64,000 nt of DNA from Streptomyces sp. NBC_00448 (GTDB taxonomy: Bacteria > Actinomycetota > Actinomycetes > Streptomycetales > Streptomycetaceae), in contig NZ_CP107913.1 of NCBI RefSeq assembly GCF_036014115.1, positions 1,240,001 to 1,304,000 on the forward strand, read 5' to 3'. This document shows positions 40,537 to 49,041 of the stretch, in pieces. The notes under the pieces are model-generated. The model saw only the letters and a list, made by a program, of their open reading frames with translations. It searched no databases and was not told the DNA's origin. Every line of letters starts with the position of its first letter. Position 1 is the stretch's first letter. Both the position numbers and the translations under genes were made by a program.

Positions 40537-43500
40537 TCATGTCGGGACCCGGTGCCATCCGGCGGCGTGCCGCGCCCCGGGCAGGTGGCCCTTGGCCTCG
40601 AACTGCCGGGCGGCCTGGGCGGCGGCCTGACGCGCGTCGTCCGCGCGGCCGGCCTGGCGCAGGACGTCGGCCCGGTCCAGCCAGGCGGTCGCCAGCAGGA
40701 CGGGCGAGTCGGTGCCGGCCGCGGTGCGCACCGCGCGGGCGGCCAGCGCCTCGGCCTCCTCGGCGCTGCCGCGCGCGGCGGCGATCCTGGCCTGGAGGCC
40801 GTCGAGGTCGGCGGTGTCCGAGGCGGCCTGGTCGCCGTCCGCCGGCTCGGCCGCCGCCGTGCCCGGGGCCCGCGCCAGCCGCGTGGCCGCGTCGCCGTAG
40901 CGGCCGGCGTCCAGCAGCAGCCGGGCCGACTCCCGGGCCACCACCCCGCGCAGGCCGTCGGCCTGGAGGCTCGCGGCGGCGCCGTCGGCCTCGTCGAGCA
41001 GGTCCAGCGCCCGGCCGCCCTCACCCGCCAGCGCCGCCACGGCGGCGGCGAACAGCGGCAGCACCACGCGGCCCTCGGCGTAAGCGAGTTCACCGGCCAG
41101 CCGCCGGGCCCTGGCCAGGCAGGCGTGCGCGTCGTCCCACCGCTCCTGGAGCGCGAGCAGCACGGCGAGCGGGCAGTTGAGCGTGAGCCGTACGGTGGGG
41201 CGCTGCTCCCCGTGCTCGGCCAGCAGCGCGCGGCTGCGGGCGACCGCCGAGGGGACCGGCTGCGGGCCGCGCCACAGCGAGACGCCGATCGCGCCCAGCG
41301 CCAGGGCCCGTTCGGGTTCCGCACCTGCCCGGCGGGCGTGCGTCAGGGCCCGGGACAGCAGGCCGTCGGCCGCCACGTGCCGGCCGTGCGACTGCCGCTC
41401 CTGCGCGATCCGGATGCACGCCCGCGCCTGTCCGAGGTCGTCTCCCGCACTCTCGAAGACCGGCAGCGCCCATTGGGCGACGGTTCCCGCGCTGCTCCCG
41501 TCGGGGGCCGCGGACACGGCGGCCAGGGCCAGCCGCGCGTGCGCGGCCTCCACCGGGCGCACCGCCTCGCGCGGTTCGGCGTCCGCCGCGGCGAGCACTC
41601 CCAGCAGCAGCGCCCGGCCCTCGTCCGTACGGCCGGTCGCCAGCAGTACGTCGCCGAGCCGCCGGGCCGCCGCCGCCCACTCGGGCTCGCCGTCGGCGGC
41701 CAGCTCCACGGCCCGCTCCAGCAGCCCCGCCGCCCAGGCCAGGTCCGAGCGGGCAAGCGCCCTGGAACCGCTGTCGATCAGCAACCGGACGGCGTCCAGC
41801 CGCAGTTCGTCGGTGTGGGCGCCGAGGACGCCGAGCTCGGCGCGGTAGCGGTAGGCGTGCTCCAGGTGCCCGGCGACGGCGGCGGTCGCCTCGGCGGACG
41901 GCAGGCGCCGGGTGCCGCGGGGCGGTGCGTCCTGCGCGCCGCCCGACGGGCCGCTGCCCGAAGGTCCGGTGCCCGTGGCGCCGCTGTCCGACGCGCCGCC
42001 GCTTGGCGTGGCCCCGCCCGCGAGCCGGTCGGCCAACGCCCGCGCGGCGTGCTCGTGCCGCTCCGCCCGGGTCCGCTTGGCCATCGACTGGTAGGTGACC
42101 TCGTGCACGAGACCGCTGCTGAAGCGCAGCGGGTACGTGCCCGGCCGCGGCCGGTCCGCGGGCCGCAGCAGGCGGTGCCGGCCGAGCCGGGCGAGGGCCG
42201 CGCCGACCGGCCCCGGTACCGGAGCCGGCGACTCCGGTTCCGCCGCCGGCGCTTCCGTGGCGTGCAGCGCGCCGCCGGGTGCGCCCTCCCGGTCGCCGGC
42301 CACCAGGTCGGCGACCTCGTCGGCGGTGAACTCCCGCCCCGCGACGGCCGCGATGTCCAGCGCGGCGCGCTCCGCGCGGCCGAGCGCGCCGATCCGCGCG
42401 CCGAGCAGCGCCTGAAGGGTGGTCGGCAGGTCGCCGCCGCCGTCGGGGCGGTACCCGGAGTCCGGCTGGGTGAGGGCGGCGATGAGCATCTCCAGGTAGA
42501 AGGGGTTGCCGCCGGCGGACTCCAGGACCTGCGGCGGCACACGCGTACCCCGGCCGCCCCGGGCGGAGCCGGCCAGGGCGCCAGGGCCGGCCCCGGCACC
42601 GGCCGCCGTAGCGGTCCCGGCCGGGCTCCTCCCGCCGTCCCAGTGCGCGCCGACCTCGGTCAGCGCGTCGGCCACCGCCTCGGCCTCCGCCGTGGTCAGG
42701 CCGGGCAGGGTCAGCGACCGCGCCCCGCCGCCGCCCCATCCGGTGCGGCGGTCGGCCAGGTCGGGACGCGCCGCGCAGACGAACAGCACGCCGGCGGCGG
42801 CGAGTTCGGCGCACAGCGTGGCGACCACCGCAAGCAGCGGATCGCTCGCCCAGTGCAGGTCGTCCAGCACCAGCACGACCGGGCGGCTGCGCGCGAGCAC
42901 GCCCAGCAGGCCGGTCAGTGCCGCGCAGGTGTCGTCCGTCGACGGGTTCGGCGTGCCGTCCTCCAGCAGCCCGGCCGACAGCACGGCCAGCGCGGCGCCG
43001 ACCTCGTCGCGTTCCGCGGCGGCCGGATCGGACGAGGCGGCGCCGGCCGCGGCGCACCGGGCGCCGCCCAACTCCCGTACCGCCCCGGAGTCGTCGGCCC
43101 GCACCGGCCACAGGTCCGGGAACTCGTCGAGGAGTTGGCGTACGGCGTCGGCCAGCGGCGCCAGGCTGCCGCGCTCGCCGTACGGACGGCAGCGCCCCGA
43201 GCCGTAGTTGAAGGCGCGGCCGGACCGCTTGCGCCACTCGTGGATCAGCCGGGTCTTGCCCATGCCGGCCTCGCCGAACACCGTCACCAGGTTCGGGCCA
43301 CGGCCGTCCCGGGCCGCGACGGTGCCCAACGCCTGCCGCAGAACTGCCAGTTCGCGGGTCCGGCCGACGAAGGGCACGTCGAAGCGGCGGGTGACCTCCG
43401 GCTCCTCCTCGACCACGGCGACGAGCCGGTACGCGGTGACCGCGTCCTCCTTGCCCTTCAACCGCAGCGGGCCGACGCGTTCGGTCAGGGCGCTCGCCCC

Positions 43501-44067
43501 CGCGGCCCGGCGGCTCTCCGGGCCGATCAGCACCTCGCCCTCGGCGGCGTTCTGCTCCAGCCGCGCCGCGACGTTGACCGTCTCCCCCGACACCAGCGCC
43601 TGCCGGGACGAGACGTCCGACGCCGTTACCACGGGGCCGGTGTTGATGCCGATCCGGACGCCGATCCTGATGCCGAGCGACGGCCCCAACTCGGTGTCGT
43701 TGAGCCGCTGCACGGCGTCCAGCATGGCCAGCCCGGCGGCCAGCGCCCGCGCCGCGTCGTCCTCGTGGGTCACCGGGACGCCGAAGACGGCCATCACGGC
43801 GTCGCCGATGAACTTCTCGACCGTCCCGCCGAACTCCTCCAGGCACTCCCGCATCCGCTCGAAGTAGCGCAGCACCACGGTGCGCAGCGTCTCCGGATCG
43901 AGCACGCCGGACAGCGCCGTCGATCCGACCAGGTCGCAGAAGACCACGGTCACGACCTTGCGCTCCTCCTGCGGTACTCCCGGGGCCCGCACGGCGGCCG
44001 GGGTGCCGCAGGACGGGCAGAAACGCGCCTCGGACGGAAGCTCGGCATCGCACGCAGCGCAGCGCAT
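40537..44067 (-). CDS. Zinc ribbon-nucleotide cyclase-AAA/STAND ATPase-TPR protein
   Basis: The protein has 1176 residues. A short zinc ribbon (C3, C6, C17, C20) precedes a class III adenylate/guanylate cyclase domain (~34-215). Both metal Asp positions are present (D45 in FCDLVGST, D89 in KFIGDAVMAVFG), and GETVNVAARLE carries the N-x3-R transition-state residues. A STAND/AAA_16 ATPase follows: Walker A GEAGMGKT at 265-272, Walker B VVLVLDDLHWAS. The last ~500 residues are TPR-like helices. This layout is common in actinobacterial signalling. It is the fourth gene of the radical SAM operon, 33 bp after the 92-residue peptide gene. The role in the cluster is unknown. Confidence 0.88.
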   Translation of the reverse strand: MRCAACDAELPSEARFCPSCGTPAAVRAPGVPQEERKVVTVVFCDLVGSTALSGVLDPETLRTVVLRYFERMRECLEEFGGTVEKFIGDAVMAVFGVPVTHEDDAARALAAGLAMLDAVQRLNDTELGPSLGIRIGVRIGINTGPVVTASDVSSRQALVSGETVNVAARLEQNAAEGEVLIGPESRRAAGASALTERVGPLRLKGKEDAVTAYRLVAVVEEEPEVTRRFDVPFVGRTRELAVLRQALGTVAARDGRGPNLVTVFGEAGMGKTRLIHEWRKRSGRAFNYGSGRCRPYGERGSLAPLADAVRQLLDEFPDLWPVRADDSGAVRELGGARCAAAGAASSDPAAAERDEVGAALAVLSAGLLEDGTPNPSTDDTCAALTGLLGVLARSRPVVLVLDDLHWASDPLLAVVATLCAELAAAGVLFVCAARPDLADRRTGWGGGGARSLTLPGLTTAEAEAVADALTEVGAHWDGGRSPAGTATAAGAGAGPGALAGSARGGRGTRVPPQVLESAGGNPFYLEMLIAALTQPDSGYRPDGGGDLPTTLQALLGARIGALGRAERAALDIAAVAGREFTADEVADLVAGDREGAPGGALHATEAPAAEPESPAPVPGPVGAALARLGRHRLLRPADRPRPGTYPLRFSSGLVHEVTYQSMAKRTRAERHEHAARALADRLAGGATPSGGASDSGATGTGPSGSGPSGGAQDAPPRGTRRLPSAEATAAVAGHLEHAYRYRAELGVLGAHTDELRLDAVRLLIDSGSRALARSDLAWAAGLLERAVELAADGEPEWAAAARRLGDVLLATGRTDEGRALLLGVLAAADAEPREAVRPVEAAHARLALAAVSAAPDGSSAGTVAQWALPVFESAGDDLGQARACIRIAQERQSHGRHVAADGLLSRALTHARRAGAEPERALALGAIGVSLWRGPQPVPSAVARSRALLAEHGEQRPTVRLTLNCPLAVLLALQERWDDAHACLARARRLAGELAYAEGRVVLPLFAAAVAALAGEGGRALDLLDEADGAAASLQADGLRGVVARESARLLLDAGRYGDAATRLARAPGTAAAEPADGDQAASDTADLDGLQARIAAARGSAEEAEALAARAVRTAAGTDSPVLLATAWLDRADVLRQAGRADDARQAAAQAARQFEAKGHLPGARHAAGWHRVPT

Positions 44068-44100
44068 GGTCGGGTCCCTTCCCGCTGGTCGTGGAGCGGC

Positions 44101-44379
44101 TCAGAAGAGCGCGCCTCCGGCGATCTCGCTGTGGGCCTGCACCTCGGGGCCCACCTCGTCCAGCCGCGCCTTGATGTCGAGCATCATCGACAGCTCCTCG
44201 GAACTCAGCGCGCGCAGCACGTCCCGCTGCTCCTCGGTGAGTTCGGAGACGCCGAAGCCGTGTGACTCCAGCACGTCGAGGGTGTCGTCGGCCGGGTGGC
44301 CGCCGACCGCGCCCCGCCCGGTCCCGCTGCCGCTGCCGTTGCCGTTGCCGTTCCGGTCCTGCGCCGCCCCGTCGCTCAT
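44101..44379 (-). CDS. 92-residue leader-like peptide (aroma-sacti-cluster type)
   Basis: The N-terminus is Gly/Asn/Ser-rich (residues 1-28). Residues ~32-80 form two predicted helices, LDVLESHGFGVSELTEEQRD and VLRALSSEELSMMLDIKARL, followed by DEVGPEVQAHSEIAGGALF. From memory this matches the 'aroma-sacti cluster' domain seen next to streptomycete radical SAM genes. There is no cysteine, so it cannot form a sactionine itself, and the stretch after the domain is only a few residues long. ATG 44379 overlaps the diiron gene stop (ATGA). It may be a recognition/leader protein acting in trans, or a very small core. Confidence 0.72.
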   Translation of the reverse strand: MSDGAAQDRNGNGNGSGSGTGRGAVGGHPADDTLDVLESHGFGVSELTEEQRDVLRALSSEELSMMLDIKARLDEVGPEVQAHSEIAGGALF

Positions 44380-45110
44380 GACGTGTGCGTCCTCTCCCTG
44401 GAGTGATCCGGCTCCGCTGCCCGGCCGATGTGCGCGAACAGCTCGACGAGGCCGTCCACGGTGTGCAGCGCGCTCATCACGACCGCGTTCACCAGGGACG
44501 GGTCCAACGGCAGCTCGTCGAGCAGGGCGAAGAGCGCCGCCGTGTGTCCGGTGTCCAGCTCGGCATGGCCGCGTACGGTGCGCAGCGCCGCCTCGGGCAC
44601 CCCGGCGGCGGCGATCCGGTCCGCCAGCCAGGGCGCGGGCGCGTTGCCCTCCAGTACGGCGATGTAGCCGAGCAGCGCGACGGGATGGTGGTACTCGATC
44701 CAGTAGTGCTGCGCGCCGGCCAGCCGGGCGACGACGGGCGGCGGCTGCCGGTCCAGGACCACCGCGGGGTCCCCGCCCAGCGCGGCGATGTCGGCCAGCA
44801 GCCAGTCGTCGTGGCCGCGTTCCTCCTCGATGTGCCCCCGCAGGTACTCCGCGAGCGGCCCGCACACCGGGTCGGCCGGGCCGAACACCGTTTCCGCGGG
44901 ACCGACTTCGGCGCAGCGCAGCACCGCCCGTTCCATCAGCGGCACCGACGCGCGGATCACGCCGTGCATCGCCGCCAGGTAGCCGCCGTAGCGCGGGACG
45001 AGTCCGGGCGAGCGCCACATGGCGGCGGTGGCGGACCGCACCGCGGGCGCGGTCAGCCGCAGCCGGGCCCGCAGCGCCGTGCTCGCGGACACCGCCGTAC
45101 CGGCGCTCAT
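44376..45110 (-). CDS. Heme-oxygenase-like diiron (HDO) family protein
   Basis: This 244-residue all-helical protein has metal-ligand-like repeats: HIEEERGHDDWLLADIA (E-E-x2-H-D pattern), YWIEYHHPVALLGYI and GHAELDTGHTAALF. These fit the 'iron-containing redox enzyme' class (TENA/PqqC-like fold, HDO family), which oxidises amino acids or peptides using two irons. The ATG overlaps the rSAM stop, and the stop overlaps the peptide start, so the three are translationally locked together. A role in oxidising the peptide or a side chain is the natural inference. Confidence 0.78.
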   Translation of the reverse strand: MSAGTAVSASTALRARLRLTAPAVRSATAAMWRSPGLVPRYGGYLAAMHGVIRASVPLMERAVLRCAEVGPAETVFGPADPVCGPLAEYLRGHIEEERGHDDWLLADIAALGGDPAVVLDRQPPPVVARLAGAQHYWIEYHHPVALLGYIAVLEGNAPAPWLADRIAAAGVPEAALRTVRGHAELDTGHTAALFALLDELPLDPSLVNAVVMSALHTVDGLVELFAHIGRAAEPDHSRERTHTS

Positions 45111-46207
45111 CGCTCCGCTCCGAACAGCGCGACCAGGTCGGCGTACGGCGCGCAGCCGTGCCGCCGCACCAGCGCGACCGCGCCCGCCTCGGCCTGGCCG
45201 CGGGCGGCGTACCGGTCCAGTAGCGCGCCCGCCGGCCCGCCGCCGGCCGCGGTCACGGCGGCCAGCACGGCGGGGTCGTCGCCGACCGCGCGGCAGCCCT
45301 CGCAGTAGCCGCGGCGCACCGCGGCCGACCCGGCGGCGCCGTACCGGTGCTGGAGGTTGGCCGGGCCGACGGTCCTGATCATCCGTAGCACCGGCGAGCC
45401 GAGCACCCGGGTCCGGATCGCCGGCCAGCCGTCCGTGCCGATGTGGCCGAGCGTCAGGTGGACGGGGGCGGGTCTGCGGTCGACGACGTCCTGGTTGCAG
45501 CAGGCGACGACCGTGCCGTCGGCCGCGACGACCGGCCAGGCGGCCATCGAGCAGGGCAGCGCCCGCTCCGGATCGGGCAGCGCGGTGTCGGCGGTGGCCC
45601 AGGAGGCGGCGCGCCCCACCCGGCGCAGCGAGTTGACGAGCATCGGGACGCGGTCGCCGAAGGTGCGGCGGATGTCCGCGGTGACGTCGGCGAGGTACGG
45701 GTCGTCGGTGCCGGCGCCGACCAGGTGGAAGCTGGTGGCGATGCCGGCGTCCAACACCCGCCGGACGAGGGCGAACACGGGGGCGCGGCCGGTCTCGCGC
45801 TCGTGGAAGGCGTCGAGGCTCACCGAGAAGTGGTCGACGGAGGTGACGGCCCGCCAGATCCGCTCCGGCACGGCCGCGGCCTGCCCGGGGCGGTCAACGC
45901 GGCCGGCGAAGAAGGCGCCAGTGAGCAGCGCGGTCCTGGTGCCCGCCGTACGCGCGGACTTGGCGATCGCGGCGACCAACTCGGGCCGCAGCAAAGGCTC
46001 TCCGCCGGTCATCATCAGCACCGAGGGATGCTGCTCGGGGGTGAAGGTGCCGACGAAGGAGCGGAGTTGAGCGGCGTCCGGCTCGCCCGAGGCCATGGTG
46101 GCGGAGGTGGAGCAGTGCGCGCAGTGCAGGGGGCAACGGCCGGTGACGGTCAGAAGCAGTCCCGCGCCCGGCAGCGGACGCAGTGTCATCAGTTCGGCGA
46201 GTTCCAT
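45107..46207 (-). CDS. Radical SAM enzyme of the RiPP operon
   Basis: This 366-residue radical SAM protein has CPLHCAHC (C25, C29, C32: C-x3-C-x2-C) for the [4Fe-4S] cluster, the SAM-binding MMTGGEPLLRPE, and a C-terminal Cys set (ALPCSMAAW, VVACCNQD, YCEGC) resembling a shortened SPASM or twitch for an auxiliary cluster. ATG 46207 follows GGGAG; another ATG lies five codons upstream. It begins the operon with the diiron enzyme and leader-like peptide. It should install a radical-made bond on a peptide; the target is unproven. SARP-type repeats lie about 60 bp upstream. Confidence 0.9.
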   Translation of the reverse strand: MELAELMTLRPLPGAGLLLTVTGRCPLHCAHCSTSATMASGEPDAAQLRSFVGTFTPEQHPSVLMMTGGEPLLRPELVAAIAKSARTAGTRTALLTGAFFAGRVDRPGQAAAVPERIWRAVTSVDHFSVSLDAFHERETGRAPVFALVRRVLDAGIATSFHLVGAGTDDPYLADVTADIRRTFGDRVPMLVNSLRRVGRAASWATADTALPDPERALPCSMAAWPVVAADGTVVACCNQDVVDRRPAPVHLTLGHIGTDGWPAIRTRVLGSPVLRMIRTVGPANLQHRYGAAGSAAVRRGYCEGCRAVGDDPAVLAAVTAAGGGPAGALLDRYAARGQAEAGAVALVRRHGCAPYADLVALFGAER

Positions 46208-46264
46208 CACACGCTCCCTCATCGTCCTCCCGAAGTGTCGGCGGGTGCGGTTCGAGGCAAGGTC

Positions 46265-46286
46265 GGAAACGGTATGGAAACGGTAT
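46265..46286 (-). promoter_or_regulatory. SARP-box direct repeats before the radical SAM operon
   Basis: On the minus strand ATACCGTTTCC occurs twice in exact tandem (46286-46276, 46275-46265), an 11-bp period, the helical spacing SARP dimers read. The first gene starts about 58 bp downstream. The same ATACCG core with the same period lies before the lanthipeptide precursor (48451). No strong -10 could be identified. Binding by the adjacent SARP is inference. Confidence 0.7.
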
Positions 46287-46419
46287 GTCCGCAGCTCGGA
46301 GCCGTGGGCGACCGGGCGGCGGCCACCGTTTGCGGGGCACCGCTTCCGGAGCACGCTTGCGGGCCCCCGCTTCCCGACCACCTCCGCCGGTCCGGAAGCG
46401 GGTGCCCGCCGCCCGGGCC

Positions 46420-48288
46420 TCAGGCGGTGGCGCGGGGCAGCGGTCGCACGTGCAGCGCCTGCCGAAGGGATTGTTCACGCGCGTAGACCTTCGCCAACCG
46501 CGGAAGTTCGTACAGCGCCGCGTGCGCGGTGACCTCGCAGTCCGGCGCCGGCAGCGCGCCCGCGTCCATCAGCGACTCCAGCTTGTGCAGGGCGTCGTCC
46601 TGGTCGCAGGTGAGCGCCTCGGCGGCCTGGCGGAGCGTGAAGGGCCCCTCGGGCAGCTCCGCCAGCAGGCAGAGCGTGGCCTGGTCCGCCGCGGCGAGCT
46701 CCCTCCATCCGCTCGCCAGCCGCGGCCGCACGTCGGCGTCGCCCGCGACCAGTTCGTCCAGGACGGCCCTGCTGTCGGCCAGCCGCTCGGCGTACTCGCA
46801 CAGCGGCAGGTACCGCCGCACCGCGAGTTTCAGGCCGCTCACCCTGACCGCGAGCGGCAGCATCCCGGTCGCGGCCACGATCCCTTCGGCCGCCTCCGGA
46901 CACGACCGTAGCCGCTCGTGCCCGACGATCCGGCCCAGCAGTTCGAGGCTCTCGGCCTGGTCGAACGCGGCCAGCTCCAGCCGGTTCGCCGCCACCAGTC
47001 CCGCCAACTGGGCGCGTGCGGTGACCAGTACGGCGCTGGCGCCGGTGTCGGGGACGAGCGGCCGCACGGACGCCTCGTCGGCCGCGTCGTCCAGCACCAG
47101 CAGGACCCGGCGGGGTGCCAGCCAGGCCCGCCACGCGGCGGCGACCTCGTCGGCGTCGCTCTCGTCCCGCTGTTCGGGGAGGTCGGCCATCCGGGCCAGT
47201 TCGGTCACCAGCGAGGCGGCCGGGCGCGGATGGCCGGTCGCGTCGCGCATCCGCAGCAGCACCCGGCCGTCGGGGAACTCCGCCGCCAGACCGTGCGCGG
47301 TGTGCACCGCGAGCGCGGTCTTGCCGGTGCCGACCGGACCGGTGAGGACGGTGAGGCGCCGCTCGCCGTCCAACAGGCCGCGCAGCGACCGCAGATGCCG
47401 GTCGCGGCCGGTGAAGTCCGCCAGGTCCTGCGGGAGGAGGGTGCCCAGCGCGCCGCCCGCGCGGCGCGGCGCGGTCCGCCCGCCGGAGGCGGCGAAGGGG
47501 CCGCCGGGCTCGTGCGGACCGCCGCCGAGGATCGACCGGTAGAGCGTCTCCAGCGCGGCGCTGGGCTGAAGTCCGTACTCGACGGCGAGCAGTTGGCGCA
47601 GTCCGGCGTACGCGGCGAGCGCCTCCGTCTGCCGGCCCTGGTCGAACAGCGCGGTCATCTGGACCGCGCGGAGCCGTTCACGCTCGGGGTGGCGTTCGAC
47701 CAGGTCCCCCACGGTCTCGGCGACCTCGGTGGCGCGGCCGAGCCGCAGCTCGACCTCGGCCCAGTCCTCGTAGACCTGGAGGTGGCGGCTGTCGAGGCGT
47801 TCCGCCTCGGATCTGACGGCGGGCGAGAAGCGCAGCTCGCGCAGCGGGAGTTCCTGCCACAGACCGAGCGCCTCGCGCAGCATCCGGGACGCCGGTCCTA
47901 ACGCGCCCTGCGCGGTGGCCTCGCGGGCGGACCTGGCCAGCCGCTGGAAGCGCAGGGCGTCCAGCTCGTCGTCGCGCACCCGTAACAGATAGCCGCCCGC
48001 GTGATGGGCGAGCCGCTCGCCGGCCCCGACCCGGTCCAGCAGCTTGCGCAGCGCGGAGATGTACACCTGGATGTTCTTGCGCGCGGTGCGCGGCGGCCTG
48101 CCGTCCCACAGGGTGTCGGTCAACAGGTCGAGCGACACCGGGGTGTTGGGGCGGCACAGCAGCATCGCCAGCAGCAACCGCTGCTTGAGCGGACCGAGCG
48201 GGAGAGGGCCGCCGGCCGTGCCGACGGACAGTGGACCGAGGACGGTGAGCCGCAGGCTGTCGTGCGCGGTTTGCGCTGGTTCGGCCAT
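46420..48288 (-). CDS. SARP-family pathway regulator with NB-ARC ATPase domain
   Basis: This ~622-residue regulator has the AfsR/SARP layout: a winged HTH (Trans_reg_C; LPLGPLKQRLLLAMLLCRPN, TARKNIQVYISALRKLL), a bacterial transcriptional activation domain with TPR-like helices (VYEDWAEVELRLGR to YGLQPSAALETLYRSIL), then an NB-ARC ATPase (Walker A GPVGTGKTAL near residue 315, LLVLDDAADE). The C-terminal effector/TPR part of AfsR is short. ATG 48288 with GGAAAGG is preferred; GTG 48309 is possible. It lies between the two RiPP operons and most likely activates both through 11-bp-period repeats. It is divergent from lanA1. Confidence 0.92.
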   Translation of the reverse strand: MAEPAQTAHDSLRLTVLGPLSVGTAGGPLPLGPLKQRLLLAMLLCRPNTPVSLDLLTDTLWDGRPPRTARKNIQVYISALRKLLDRVGAGERLAHHAGGYLLRVRDDELDALRFQRLARSAREATAQGALGPASRMLREALGLWQELPLRELRFSPAVRSEAERLDSRHLQVYEDWAEVELRLGRATEVAETVGDLVERHPERERLRAVQMTALFDQGRQTEALAAYAGLRQLLAVEYGLQPSAALETLYRSILGGGPHEPGGPFAASGGRTAPRRAGGALGTLLPQDLADFTGRDRHLRSLRGLLDGERRLTVLTGPVGTGKTALAVHTAHGLAAEFPDGRVLLRMRDATGHPRPAASLVTELARMADLPEQRDESDADEVAAAWRAWLAPRRVLLVLDDAADEASVRPLVPDTGASAVLVTARAQLAGLVAANRLELAAFDQAESLELLGRIVGHERLRSCPEAAEGIVAATGMLPLAVRVSGLKLAVRRYLPLCEYAERLADSRAVLDELVAGDADVRPRLASGWRELAAADQATLCLLAELPEGPFTLRQAAEALTCDQDDALHKLESLMDAGALPAPDCEVTAHAALYELPRLAKVYAREQSLRQALHVRPLPRATA

Positions 48289-48450
48289 TTCTGGTTTCAC
48301 CTTTCCCACCGGCTGATCCGGACAGCGGATCGTGAGCTGAGATGAATGACATCAGCCGGATGACTTATATCAGACGATGTCGCCCAGGTGAACAGGGCAA
48401 CGTCCCCATCGTTCGGGGCTGTTGCCGCCAACCCCCGCCGAACTGCGGCG

Positions 48451-48503
48451 ATACCGACCTCATACCGCGGATAGACCGGTTCCGAATTCGCCGGTCCTAC
48501 CTT
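48451..48503 (+). promoter_or_regulatory. SARP-box repeats and -10 of the lanthipeptide operon
   Basis: ATACCGACCTC (48451-48461), ATACCGCGGAT (48462-48472) and AGACCGGTTCC (48473-48483) are consecutive 11-bp units sharing A-x-ACCG. A plausible -10 TACCTT (48498-48503) lies 14 bp beyond. The leader mRNA to the ATG at 48554 would be about 40 nt. The core matches the repeats before the radical SAM operon. Confidence 0.7.
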
Positions 48504-48553
48504 CTGAGACGTTCCCAGCAACGCTTCACATCCGCCGAGACGAGGAGACGATC

Positions 48554-48718
48554 ATGGCTGACGCCGTCGACCCGACCAACGAGGACAACGCCGCCGAGAC
48601 CGAGACCGACAACGAGGTCGAGGCGCACTCCGAGGCCCCGCTGGACCTCCAGGAGATGGGTGTGAACTCGCCGGTGGTGGCCCCCGGCAGCACGGTCAGC
48701 CTGGCTGCCTGCGCCTGA
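48554..48718 (+). CDS. lanA1: Class III lanthipeptide precursor LanA1
   Basis: This 54-residue precursor starts at ATG 48554 after GAGGAGA. An acidic leader ends with APLDLQEM, matching the L-x-LQ recognition helix of class III leaders, and the core GVNSPVVAPGSTVSLAACA contains S-TV-S-LAA-C, an exact S-x2-S-x3-C labionin motif, plus one more Ser upstream. The kinase-cyclase gene follows. Dehydration of the two Ser and cysteine addition would make labionin or a lanthionine/Dha set. It is one of two non-identical precursors. Confidence 0.92.
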   Translation: MADAVDPTNEDNAAETETDNEVEAHSEAPLDLQEMGVNSPVVAPGSTVSLAACA

Positions 48719-48726
48719 CCGGACGA

Positions 48727-48761
48727 TGTGGGTGGCGCGCCCTCGCGGCGCGCCACCCACA
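48727..48761 (+). terminator. Intercistronic hairpin between lanA1 and lanA2
   Basis: TGTGGGTGGCGCGCC pairs with GGCGCGCCACCCACA over 15 bp, with the five-base loop CTCGC, eight bases after the lanA1 stop. No U-run follows. It is likely a partial terminator or RNA-protecting stem that raises lanA1 mRNA above the synthetase mRNA, as seen in other lanthipeptide operons. Confidence 0.85.
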
Positions 48762-48825
48762 CACGCGTTGTGCCGGTGCGGCCCGCCCGGGCCGTCCGGA
48801 GGCCCGGAACCGACAGGAGTCGACC

Positions 48826-49041
48826 ATGGCCGATGCCGCAGAACCCAGTTCCGCAGTGCCCAGTTCCGCTACGCCCGACGACGGGCAGAGCGCGCCCGAA
48901 CCAGCCGCCGACGGGGGCGAGTTCGAGGTGGAGGCACACCTCGCGGGGCCGCTCGACCTCCAGGGGATGGACGTCAAGACGTCCGTGACCGCCCCAGTCC
49001 CCACCTCGCTCAGCGCGACCAGCGTCATCGTCTGCTGCTGA
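48826..49041 (+). CDS. lanA2: Class III lanthipeptide precursor LanA2
   Basis: This 71-residue precursor has a longer leader that ends with the same recognition sequence (AGPLDLQGM). The core TSVTAPVPTSLSATSVIVCC contains S-AT-S-VIV-C (exact S-x2-S-x3-C) and a final extra Cys. Further Ser/Thr upstream could be dehydrated as well. Leader parts EVEAH and PLDLQ are shared with LanA1 but the cores differ, so the cluster should make two products. RBS is present upstream of ATG 48826. The terminal Cys-Cys is unusual. Confidence 0.9.
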   Translation: MADAAEPSSAVPSSATPDDGQSAPEPAADGGEFEVEAHLAGPLDLQGMDVKTSVTAPVPTSLSATSVIVCC

